Shown: positions 11,036 to 22,131 of the stretch, in pieces
How the letters are laid out: every line of letters starts with the position of its first letter
How positions within the stretch are numbered: the first letter of the stretch is position 1
Assembly (NCBI GenBank): GCA_022925895.1
Contig: JAKSYS010000174.1
Location: 31,886-95,885, forward strand
Reading direction: 5' to 3'
From: Fragilaria crotonensis
Taxonomy: Eukaryota > Bacillariophyta > Fragilariophyceae > Fragilariales > Fragilariaceae
DNA length: 64,000 bases
Translations under genes and position numbers: made by a program
The notes under the pieces: model-generated
The model's input: only the letters and a program-made list of their open reading frames with translations
The model's database searches: none
Told to the model about the DNA's origin: nothing

Positions 11036-11085
11036 GGTGATAGAAGACTTGGATATTTCCCACACATCAGGGCGGGGAAAATGAG

Positions 11086-14000
11086 GTCCTTATTTCGAAT
11101 CTCCCATAGGGCCCACCATTGCTCCCAAATTATCCCAATAATGGCAACTTGCCATCGGAGACCAGTCTGTTTCGCAGTCTTCTTCGCAGCCGGAGCCGTT
11201 TCTGCTGCCGTCTTTGCATAGTAGTTCTCTTGTATGTCGCTCCATTCGTTACTGAACCGTCCTAAGAATAGCTGCTGCCATCCAATATCATTCTGCTGAC
11301 GGATTAAGCGGTGGACATCTTTTGGATACTGCTGAGGATTCAATTGGTACTCATCGGTATCACTTTGGAGCCATCCGGTGAGTGCATCCCGGAGAACTGT
11401 CTTTAACAACGGTCTGGTTCTAAGGGCCTCACAGCGCTCGTCGACTTTTGTATCACTTGAGCTCGCCAGGTCCCTCGATTCGCGTGGGGACATCGGAGTA
11501 TATGACACCAATCTTCCGCAACTGCATGACATAGCGGGCACTGGTTTCGGTGGATCTCTCCGATGTACATTTTTTCCTGTGGGAAGGATCTCGTGGACCA
11601 ATTTAGTGTAGTGTGTCTTCCGTTTAATTTGTTTCCGTAGACTTGAACCGTGCGCTCTCCAGTTCACGTTATTCATGACGCTTGCGGACCACCCATATCG
11701 TTCTTGGATATGCTTTGCTAAACCTGGTTTCGTCGCCTGATATCTTATGGCGGATTCGTAGTTTTTTGTCATGCTGCCATTTGGCGTAACCAGGTGCACT
11801 CCTGCAGTGTCTGTGAGGAGAACGATGGGTCGTGACATGCCTTGCTCGCACTGGTACGTGGTAGCCATTAGATCTGCGTCCACGTTGAGTTGTGCTAAAA
11901 GAGGAAGACGTGCGTACGCAACTTTCCGATCTTGATGTCCCCTCACGTGTTGAAGAGTTATTCCTGGCCAGCGCTGAAGTTCCGTGAGGACGCTACTTAG
12001 CAGGTCCCATTCGGGGCACTTCACGTCAAGATGCTTGACTTGTTTCAATGTTGAATACATTGTTCCGCATGCGGGTTCGTCCTGTGGTGATGGCGGCACT
12101 GTGATAGATTCCAACAGACTTTGACTATCGGTTGCTAAGATTCCCGTCCATGGCTCCGTTTGGGTTGTGAACTCTGCCAGCCTTCGAAGGTAGCATAAAA
12201 TAGCGAGCATACCGTATGCTTCTGCTCTGTACGAGTCAACCTTGGCGCCCCGTGCTGGTCCCATACCTCGAACAGCTCTGTCCCCTAGATCCGAGCTGAT
12301 CATCCATCCATATGCTCCTTGGTTGTCCGTCCACACGGAACCATCGCTTACCGCCTGAATACCATGAGACAAGACCTCGCTTACTGTAAAGGCATCTTCC
12401 GACATATCTACGTGTTGTAACAATTCAGCTTCCCATGACGGGAGACTGTTCACAAAAGCTTCAAACGTCGCCACAGGTTGTACGTTATTGGTTGAGAAGT
12501 CCGTGGCCGCGCGATAGACTAAATTCCAGAGGTTTGGGGCTCGAAGGTCGACATTGCTGGGAGACGCATGAGGTGGTAAGTCTTTCCACGCTCGACACTG
12601 CGTTGTTTCCCGGTATACCCACGGACTTTCCGTTTGGATACACCTTGTATATTCCTCGCTATTTATGCGGACCCATAGGATAGTATCTGATCCGCATAAC
12701 GCTTCGTGTTCCAAGTATGCGTGATGTTGTTGTCGTTGAGATGGCGTGGGTTGGGTCCAATGGCCTAATGGTTCGCGCAACTTCCCTTCCTTGTCGCTCC
12801 ACAACGTCTTACACATTCGCCGCCATAACGTCCACTCTTGGTCCGATGGCCGCTCTTGATAGATAACGTTGCCATGTGTTGTGCTTGCCACAAGTGAGGA
12901 TTCCCCAGTCCATTTCGGTTTGTCCAGATACTTCCCATTAATGCTCGAGATATCCGCTAACGTCACCGCTTTCAGATACAATCGACAATAGTTTAACCTC
13001 CGTATTTCCGCATCGGTAAATTTGTGTGAATCCAAAATTGCGTCCATCAAGTGGTGGTCGTACCGTCGTTGGAGCTTTGGTATGGATGGAGCATCCACCT
13101 GTAAATACATGTCCGTTTCAGCTAAGAATGTTCTGAGTGATCCCAACCATTTGGATTCAAGGTGGGGAGGGATGTTTTACGTTTTCCAGAATAGAGTATG
13201 ACACGCCTGTTTGCTGTTGAAACCACGATACCGCAATTCGAAGAAGTTTGCCGGCTGTGGACTTGAGTCTCCAATGGCGAAGGAACATCGTAACCTGCCC
13301 TGCTCCTTGTTGCACGTACAAGTGTCGGAAATTTGCTCCACCCAAGTCAATGGCCCATAAAGGATTTCCCGTTTTGTATTACGATTATATCCGCATCGCG
13401 CCACTATGATAGACATTGCTTTCCGTTGAATAGTCGCGAGTTGCTGCTTTTTAAGAGACGAACACGCCAGCGGGTAACCCACGCTAGGAAGGTAACATGC
13501 GTAGTAGTATGTCCAAGCTTCCAGTTGCGACAATGGGCATGTCCACAGGAACGCCACAGCGTCGTCGCTTTTCTTTTAGTTGGCGAAACTGTTCCATTTG
13601 GTTTCCTACCGGTGCTTTGTAGTGTCCCAAGGTTTTATGCGCATCATATACCGAGAGTAATTTGAGTTGATGGGTTTCGTTTGTTTGTTGATCTTGTACT
13701 TGTAAGATATCTTGAAACTCTTCGTGGAAAGGGACTAGCACTGGGGCGCCTTGACGCGAGAATTTCCATTGCATGACATGACTCGAGCATTTAGACAGCT
13801 CTAATGCACCGCCACTAGCGTGTAACAGATCGCTCCATTCTTGCGCATTCTTCTGGGTTTGAGTAAACAGTTGTTTCACTGTAGTTGTGGAGCCATCCGA
13901 TTCAAACTGATTCGTTTGGCCGTTGCAATCGTCGACAAAGCTGATCAGTCCAAGCGTTGCTGTGGTTTCCTTCTCATTCTCGGTTCCGACATACTGCGCG

Positions 14001-16850
14001 GGAACGGCGACTTGATCGTACCCATCCAACAAAGCACTTGACAACATACACCAGATCCCTGGAGAATTTGCGCTTCCTTGGCCTGTCCCATAGATCGGGA
14101 ACGAGTCTTCGTGTCGATACCCCGTGGATGCCAGTCCCAATTCGGTACGTATCCTATACTCCGCCGTTGACAGGGTTGTAACATTTGTCTGCGTCACCTC
14201 CACTGGGACTCCGAACTTCCGACTTGCTAGCATGCCCAAATTGGGAATGATGCGATCGTAGCACGCGGTGGCGTCGTAGTTTGTTAAGATTACCGGTTTC
14301 CTGGTTGCTCTGGAGATTTCGCATTGTAACTCTTCGATGAAGACTGGATCCGGAGCGCATCGGGCAGCCCGGGAACCATATTGCCCATCATTCAACGCCT
14401 GGCTGTCTTCTGCTTTCTGCATCGCCTCTCGCCACTTAACTCCGAGGTGCCAAATTAAAGTCTGCTTCATATATATGAATAACTCTCGTACGATGAAGAT
14501 GGACGTTATCGGGGTCTTTGAATAAAATGGTATTCGCGATGATTTGCCATCGTTTGTATGAATACCCTCTCTTCAGTGCATAATTCAGCATGTTGAGATG
14601 CAAGCAGAACAACTCGTGCTGTTTGAAGTCCAGTTCCTCCCTTTGTTGTTTAAATTCGGGCGTGAGTTCATCATCTGAGGCGTCCGTCTTGTAGCTGTGC
14701 TTGGCAATCAGTGCCTTGTAGTGACCAAGGTGAAGTCCAGAGGGAGATGTTGTCGTCGACTCTGTCCATACCCGAAGTTTGCCTTCAAACTCTTCTTCTG
14801 TGATGGTTGGCTTCGATGGATTTTGACGGATGTCGTGTACTTGTTTCATGTGGCTCAACAAAAGTTGTACGTTACCATGTAAGGTAGTACTATTGTATAC
14901 GCCATCTAAGATCTGTTGACCGTGCAGGGTTGCTCCATCCATTCCCAAGTCTGTGGCAAGGGGTGGTACCGTGAACGGTGTTCCGAACGCTTGGCCGAAA
15001 TGGTTGCGATTCCGTTGTTGCAATCTTTCCAGGACTTCGGTAGGGACATCAATTTGGATCCAGTCCGTACATGTTTTTGGGTCCTCACCTTCTAACCGGG
15101 GAACTTCCACTCTTGTTACTCCTTGTCTCGTGTGAGTTTTCCGCACATTTGCCAATTTCTTGAACATATTTTTTATGTCCTCCGCCTTTTTTAGCCGTCG
15201 TATCTGAATTGCCGTTTTCCGATCAGCCGAATCCATTGATTGCTCCAAGTTGTGAAGCTTCTGTTTGAGTTCTTGATCTCGTCTTTCCGTGCTCGTCGCC
15301 ACCAGTTCTTTGATTTCCTGATCCATGGCTCGCATTGCACTCGAGCATGTCTGAACTGTTTCAGGGAGTTCGAAGGGGTTATCCAATGACCTCGCGTCCT
15401 TACGCAGTATTTCGTGATGGTTCAAGCCAGTCTTCAGGGCTGTTAATTGTTTGGTGAGGACGAGCTTTTTCTTACGAGCCTGGGCCAGTGCAACCGACCA
15501 GGCTGGTTCGAATACCTTTGGGAGATCCTTTTCAGCGTTCAGGCTTGCATCCAGAATGTCGCGATCTAAACGCTCCGCAAATGCGTGGCGATCACCTGGT
15601 GTTTGGAGTCGATCCGATCGTTCAAACGCATTACATTTTGTGAGCAGTTCGTGTTTCCTGCGGATATATGCTGTTACCTGTTTATGGTGGCGTGACGAGA
15701 GTTCCCGTGTGGTGCGGTTTACCAGAGTTTGGGTGTCCGATCCGAACAATACGTCCGTCTTGAAATCCATAAAATATCCCCGATGATCGGTCGCCACACC
15801 GTTGTTGAAGGCTTCATACCCAGCTCTGAGTACTGCGTTGCATACTGAGGGACTCGCGAGTGCATAATCTAGTCGCTTCGATCCTCGTGCATACGTTGCC
15901 GGTGGTGCTGAGGAATGGCGGCTGGCCATAATGTCCAGTAAGTGATGATCACTTGCAATTTTACTCATGCCGTCGGGATCCGTTCCCAGAGTTTCATTGA
16001 AGTCACCAATGAGTAGAATTTCACATCCGTCGTCTTGATACTCTTTCAACCACTTTGATAAGTCGCGTCGAAACGCTACTCTAGGATTTGAAATTTTATC
16101 TTCCGATTGAAGCAATAAGCTAACATGTTGTGCTGCGACTGTTATCTTTCCTGCGATGCCACCTTTGACAATAGGTTGATATGCGGATATAATTGCCACT
16201 TTCCTCCCAGCTCGACCTTGGAAGACTTGACTTGACCACCTACCCCACTTGTCTCGGTCTTGTTTACACAGGCGACCAGTTAGTGAGCCAACTGTCATAA
16301 CCATAGTGCCTCCAGGTTTAAACGGCGTTTGGAATGGAATTGGTGAGGTGCCCACCACGATGCGACTGCGTTCCCAATGTTGGTTCGCAGTATTAAACAG
16401 TATGTTTCTGACTGATGCTTGTGTAGTATCCACGTTATGTTCTTGCCCGCAAAAAACATCAGCCTGTATCTCCTTGATATATCGACACACGGAGTCAAAC
16501 TTGCCCCCTTTTTTATCTAATTGTAACCCGTTTAAGTTTATTGCATAAACTCGAGTAACATTTGGTTCTTTGCCTTGGCATTCGTCGCCCCAAGGGTTAT
16601 TTGTGCGGCTGTTCTCCACGGTAAGTGCTGTTGATCTTGGCGTGGTAGTGACGGTTTCCTCTTCTGTTTTGTTCGTCCGCGACAGAAGACGGTGCCATTG
16701 AGCTTGTGCTTTCTGTAATGTTGTAAGCAGAGGCGTCGGAGGCACCCTCGTATCCTCTCGCTGGACTGGTACTGCTTGTTGTGGTTCTGGTGAAGGAAGA
16801 GTCGTTCGCCGACCTCCTCCTTCGGGTACGCGATCGTACACCCGATTCAT
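11086..16850 (-). pseudogene. LINE A ORF2: endonuclease, reverse transcriptase and RNase H, frameshifted
   Basis: Frames in order are 16850-14436 (apurinic-type endonuclease with GQEHN, LIGDFNE and TDHRGYF; start of RT with TSPSGLHLGHYKAL), 14470-13484 (RT core with NYDATACYDR, YGTGQGSANSP and catalytic FVDD), 13557-13177, 13345-13157 and 13146-11086 (RNase H with AVSDGSVW, YRAEAYG and ATDSQS). Breaks occur just before the RT core (after DFNL), at about 13560, 13340 and 13150. The Cys-His zinc-binding segment near 11455-11540 is found only in an alternative frame flanked by two compensating shifts. The last 100 or so codons are missing. ORF2 starts at an ATGA that overlaps the ORF1 stop. This copy cannot make an active protein. 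Confidence 0.85.
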
Positions 16851-19800
16851 GGAGTTTTCGCCCCAACTGGACCCGTTTCTGATGTGTATTGGGGATCCAG
16901 GGGAGCTGGCTTGGATGAATGTGACGTCCTATTTTGTTCTCGTGTTTGGTTGGCATGTTCGTTTGTGAGCCTCAATGGATCCTCACCAGATGGTGACGTC
17001 AATTCGTCGCTGAGTGGAGTTCCAGTCACCGAGAGTTCGTCCTTATCGACATCATCGAATCTTGCAGTTAGGTTTCTGCTGACTTCGTCGCTTTGTTGAG
17101 TGGACAGGTCATGTTCGAACTCCTCTTCTGTGGTATCTTGAATATTGTCCTCAACATCCTCAAATGTCGTGTCGTTTACATCAATCGACTCGTCTGTCAG
17201 GTCTAGGAGCATGCCATGTTCTTGTTCGCCGCGGTAGTCACGTTGGGAGAGTGTAATTCCTTTGCGGGTTCTTTTTGGTGGCGGAGATCGGACAATAGTC
17301 GCATCAATCTCTCCAAAGTGCTCTGGTACGCTGGTGCTTCCTGATCTTTGTGAGCTGGAAGACAACATATGATCTCGGTTTATCATGCCTATGCGACCTG
17401 GAACAGGTGTCGGCATGAATTGGGAAGCAGCTTGCTGGGACTCATTTCGCGCCGCGATATCTTGTGCCATCAGCCCAAACATTCTGGCAAGTTCTGCTCG
17501 TATGTCCGTCATTGAGTTCGTCAAGATACTCACATTCTCACCCGATGTTAGTAGGTGTTCTCCTATTTGTTCGAATTGCATTGCTGTATTGTCCTGAATC
17601 TCCGACAAGCAACCCGAAATCTTCCTGGGTGTTGACTGAATCTTCTAATTTTTCACCACATGTTTCAGTTCTGTCTGAACCGCATCGATCTTTTGACTGG
17701 TATCCGTCGCAAAGGTGTGAAACTTTTCTTCTAATGATTCCAGTTGCCTTGATGCTGCTCGTCCCGCTAGTTGCAACGTTTCCAACTTTTTCTTCGTTGC
17801 GTGTTCCAATTCTCGAAGTTTTGCCTGATACTTGGATTCGGATGCCAATGTCAACGATTGTGTTGATGCTGTACTGAGTTCGTCCGTACCCACTGAAGTG
17901 CGACCCTCCGTACTTGACGAGTCTTCTTCGTTCACTTGTTGTTGTTGCGCAGCTCGTGCCTCAGGAGGTTTTTTCCATGCATTCTTTGAAGGCTGGCTCG
18001 TAGAAGACATTTTCTTTCGGTTCTGTTTTCCATCTGCCGACTTCGAAGGGTTATGTTTTATCTCATACGATGGTAACTTCTGCCATACCGCGGCGGTCGA
18101 GAGATTTCCAATCAGTAGGACATTGGAGTCCGCTGCCGTCTTGATGTGTATCTCGTCTGGGAGGTCCGGAACGCTATCTCGGAACCGGGCTTCCCTATGG
18201 CTTGGGGGTGAGAGTCTCATGCGATACTGCCTGAGCTCTTCCGTTGCTTGTTCGTGGTAGTGGACTGGTGCCAAGAAATATGCCTTTCTCTCTTTTGTTC
18301 CATTAACAACATCGCACAACGCAGATGATCCGTCGCTGAGTTTTAATGTCGTGGCCCATTCCCGTGTTGACCGTTTTTGGATACTGCCATCGTTGCAGTA
18401 TTCGATACGTTGTTGATCCAGATGAAAGATAGAAGGGGACAGTTGTAAAGCTTTGACAGAATGTAGCCATTTTTCATGAAACTTAAACTGGTTGTTGATT
18501 TGGTCCTCTGTCATAGCGCTGAATATATATCGCGGGAGAAAAGTAGCCGTGCCGTTGCCATTTAGGACTTTTAATAATGCTTGACACACAGGAGTTACGT
18601 GGCGTTCTCCACAGTGGATTGCTAAATGCGGAATGACTTGATCCATTGGGGTTTTCTTGTGGCGCTCAATATCGAAGTATGGTGTGACGTCTGGCATCTC
18701 ACTGCGAAGGTATTGAGTATAGCGATGTGTCGACGTTGTGTTTGGCGCCTTTAGTAAGATATACCCTGCGACGACCGATTTCCCTCCAGTACTGCTGGAA
18801 TTAGAGATTTTTATTTCCACATTGTTATCTTTCAATGTCTGTTTCTTCCCGGGTGTGGTTTGCCATTTGATTGGATTATCATTAAAGCCCACTCGAACTC
18901 CAAAAACTATCTGTGATGTCATTTTAATAAACGAGATGTGGGGGGAGACGTAATCTCTAAGTTCCGCTCCTGTCAGGTTTGATACAACCGCTGATGCCTT
19001 AAGATCTTTGCTTTCCCAACGATACAGCATACCTTCCTTGTCGTCGAGAACCGAAGAGAGCAGGGTTTGAATCGTTGTGTTGAGCTTTTCCTTATCTTGT
19101 TCATACTGTTGGATGCCTCCCACTGGTTTCCACTTTACCGTCAGCCGATGTGTGCCATCATTTACTGGTACATTGTGAAAAGCTTGCAGCTTTGGTAATG
19201 CGTCCGACCATGTCGCTGTTGTGGTTCCTTTACTATGATCTTCCTCCATAAGAACCGCATCTTCATCTTCTTCCTGAACTGTAGACACTTGTGGTAGTTT
19301 AGAAGCTGGTTTCATATGCTTTTGATATCGCTTCGATTGCTTGAGCTGGTTATGGAGCTCTTTGATTGCTTGCCTGGCCGGAATGTTGCTGTGTTTTTCC
19401 ATGTCACTGATATGTCGTTGTGCTTTCGTTCCGTTAATTTGCAGTTCTGTGGTTTGGGTTGGCGTTGCGATTTCCGTTTCTTTAGGTGGACTTTTGCCTC
19501 TACGCCTGCCGCGTTCAGGTACATCAATCCATCCATCGGAGTCTTTGTTTCCTGTGCTAACGTCTTCCATGGAGGTATCCGCATCTTTTAGAATTTTCCA
19601 TTCCTTCAATGTTGCGAGAGTATCGACTTGCAACGATTCGGGTTCATGATATGCGACGTAGATGTGGCTATAGTTTGTCGTCCATTCTTGCAACTTTTCT
19701 GAGATCTCGAACTCTCTATCCAAGTGATACATGAATTGGTACCAGATGGCTTTGTGTACCGCCAAAGGATTGTTGTCAAAGTTACTCCACAATTCTTCAA

Positions 19801-20059
19801 ATTTGCTACAATCTTCGTACCCAAAGAATCCTAATTCCAGATAACGAGCCCATCCCGTCGGCGTTCCTCCATATTTCTGGTATCGATTGGCATTTTCGTT
19901 TCGACGGTTGCGTTCACTGTCCGTAAACCAATCCGGACCATCTGGATATGGAATTTCTTCCCACTGGTCGCATTCGAACCCATACACAGAGTGCTCTACT
20001 TCCTCGAAGGTAGGATACGCTGGGGGTGGCGGCATCGCCGCTTCGTCGGTCATGGTCAA
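16847..20059 (-). pseudogene. LINE A ORF1 (gag-like), interrupted by an in-frame TAG
   Basis: A single frame from 20059 to the TGA at 16847 is broken only by a TAG at 17645-17647. The sequence on both sides is coiled-coil-like (KLRELEHATKKKLETL before, IRAELARMFGLM after), so the two parts were probably one protein of about 1,070 residues. No known domain is recognised. A central region (IQTLLSSVLDDKEGMLYRWE) may correspond to the HLHWIQ region of LINE B ORF1, but the similarity is weak. The rest is low-complexity, Glu/Ser/Thr-rich. Readthrough of the TAG cannot be excluded, but ORF2 damage makes mutation likelier. Confidence 0.7.
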
Positions 20060-20454
20060 TCAACGGTTGGTTACGCTACGATTTCCTATTTAAAGTACGT
20101 ACGTTCGGGCTGCGGACAGACCGTTCACTCGTAAATTTAAATTAGAAAATTGTGTAGATGCACATGCATGTAGTACACGTATTAGTGATTCGTGATGATG
20201 TTGAAGTACTTGCATTGCCAACAGAGTAGCCTGTATGGTAGAAAGCCTTGCACCGCTTATTACCTCCTCTATATTATGTACTCGGCTACAAGCACTGTTA
20301 CGTACACAAGTTAAAAGCAAGAACAAAATACCGTAAAGACACTGCGCACCTCAATTAACTTTCAAAACCCCACCTCACCTCCCACCATCAGTGAACTTGT
20401 GAGTGACAGTGATACGCTCAGCAAACCTGCGTGTAGCCTGTAGAGTCGATTGTG

Positions 20455-21452
20455 TTACAACTGGGACCGTATACATACTACATACAGTATCGAGAAGCAA
20501 CAATTGAAAACAAGGTCGTTGGTCTTGTAAATGGATGCTCTGCCGTCTTTGAGAAGAAACGAGAAATGAAAAGTGTTTTCGACTGTTTGTGTGAATGACT
20601 TTGGGTTGAAGAGGTACTCAATCGCGCAAACCTCACCGACTCGCTGTCGCTTTTCCGGTTCGAGTTCGTCCAAATTGCATTCCTCAGCGAGACGTTTGAG
20701 TTCTTCTTTTGACTTCTTAGTGAGAACATCTGACACCGTACGAATGTTTTGCTCGACTGCTGATAGTTTATCAGCATCCTTTTCTTGTATTTTGACCTCT
20801 TCTGGTTTCTCCTCTTCTTCGTTGTCACTGTCGCTCTGTTTGTTGCGACGCTCCGCCTTTTTCCGTTCTTTTGGAGTATAATCTGAATGGAGGGGTCCAG
20901 CCAAAAACTTGATATTCGAGGGGAGGGCGTTGAAGCAAACGCCAACTTCCGCTCCAAGCTTCTTCCAGTCAAAGGCACGATTCGAGGATAGTTTCGTTCT
21001 GAGTTTGGTGCAGAACCGAATAGCATCATAGCGGGGAACCTGCGTGGAGAATGATTAGAGACACATTCGTGCACCGACTCGTGCTTCAATTCAGAATTGA
21101 CTCATGCACGCATTGCATCTTATCATCGACTCACCTCCACCAACTTATCCACTTGCCTCGCCGCACGAGTCGCCAAAAAGTCTAAATTATCTCCATCCAA
21201 CACGGCCTCCCGTGTATACCTGACTTGATCCCAAAGTATATTATTCTTGTGACGCATCTTCTCAAACTTGGAGGAGGTTGCGTCTGCCAATTCATCCGCA
21301 TTATCTTGAATCTTTTTGTTCAATTCTCGGAGGGATTGCCGCAATTCGCGACGTTGGGCATCGGTTTGACCCGAATTCTCCATGACGGAAAGACGCTGCT
21401 TACGCCGATTCGACGCAGCACCTTCCGCTGGAATACCCACTGCTTTTGGCAT
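20455..21452 (-). CDS. NSE4: NSE4 (SMC5-SMC6 complex kleisin subunit), copy 2, open reading frame
   Basis: Exons 21452-21135 and 21039-20455 are joined across a 95-nt GT-AG intron and encode 300 residues. Exon 1 carries the region that in Nse4 contacts the SMC head and Nse3 (DQVRYTREAVLDGDNL). Exon 2 has VPRYDAIRFCTKL, FDWKKLGAEVGVCFNALPSN, an acidic linker with DSDNEEEEKPEE, and the C-terminal winged-helix text PKSFTQTVENTFHFSFLLKDG. The complex acts in the nucleus in recombination repair and chromosome segregation. The last 18 or so residues (VFNCCFSILYVVCIRSQL) are encoded by the antisense strand of the leader module, so the natural C-terminus may have been replaced. It is the better candidate for the functional NSE4 because copy 1 has lost a base. 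Confidence 0.8.
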
Positions 21453-21972
21453 TGTTTTCTCTTGATGGAATGAGGTTCAGGATGATTGATGATCGATGAA
21501 TGTTCGATGATTGTTGATACAATTATCGATTGGCACAAATGCACACCCTTCCACAACAAATGAGACAGGTGTGGCACGATGCTGGACGTGACGACTGGGT
21601 TCTTCGCTGTGGTGCGCCAAGGTTTGAATCGGCGCCTACGGATCTGCAGTACCTGAGCCACCGTAGACATTGAATTCCTTCGTCCCTGTTCCCTGTTGTA
21701 GCATCTGTTACTGTAGTGATGTGTACAGTACTAGTAAATCTTCATATCCAGTACATGGAGGAGGAGGCAATGTGGTTTCAATCTGGATGCTATTCATACG
21801 CGATGTTATGTATTACCTCCACGCAGGCGCAAGCACTACATACAAGTCCTCATCTTGAAAGAAACAAAATAAGCACTTTGGAGTTATACATGTACAAAGA
21901 TTGTTGTACTGTACGCTATACCCGCAAATTAACTTTCATCACACCCCCCCCCCAACCCCCACCTCCCACCAT

Positions 21973-21990
21973 TACCGAACTGTGAGTGAC
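21973..21990. repeat. Target-site duplication of LINE B, left copy
   Basis: TACCGAACTGTGAGTGAC is repeated exactly at 30496-30513, directly outside the two ends of LINE B. The same sequence occurs once and uninterrupted, with small differences, at the corresponding site of duplication copy 1 (about 7920-7940). This shows the empty site. Confidence 0.9.
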
Positions 21991-22131
21991 AAAAAAAAAA
22001 AAAAACCGAAAATCTATTTTACGTGCTGTTGCGTTGTCCGAAGAAAAAACAATCAACCCGCACGGCTCGACGGAGTCTTGAGCAGACGACGTCGAACAAA
22101 CAGCTGACCTCCCGCAAGTATCTCTGCGCCC

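Larger units (their letters stand above)
6076..11085. repeat. Segmental duplication, copy 1 (NSE4 - RNase H1 - beta-propeller block)
   Basis: From 6076 (AGATGCACATGCATGTAG) to 11085 (GGGGAAAATGAG) the sequence matches 20156-33661, once the 8.5-kb LINE B insertion in the second copy is removed. Gene order and orientation are the same. Differences are scattered substitutions and small indels. The left boundary is 2 bp after the stop codon of the preceding gene. The right boundary coincides with the truncated end of LINE A. Confidence 0.9.
11086..20155 (-). mobile_element. LINE A: degenerate 9-kb two-ORF non-LTR retrotransposon lacking its 3' end
   Basis: On the minus strand an ORF1 region (20059-16847) is followed by endonuclease, reverse transcriptase and RNase H (16850-11086). 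Compared with LINE B, the coding part stops about 100 codons early, at the codons for WEIRNKD, where copy-1 duplication sequence begins. The 5' end abuts the start of duplication copy 2 at 20155/20156. There is no target-site duplication and no 3' tail at the junction. The element therefore sits exactly at the seam between the two duplicated blocks. Confidence 0.85.

Noticed and set aside
21991-22005. A15 on the plus strand read as the poly(A) tail of a plus-strand LINE
   Set aside because: Both large ORFs are on the minus strand and the run lies next to their 3' end, so in the element's sense it is a T-run.
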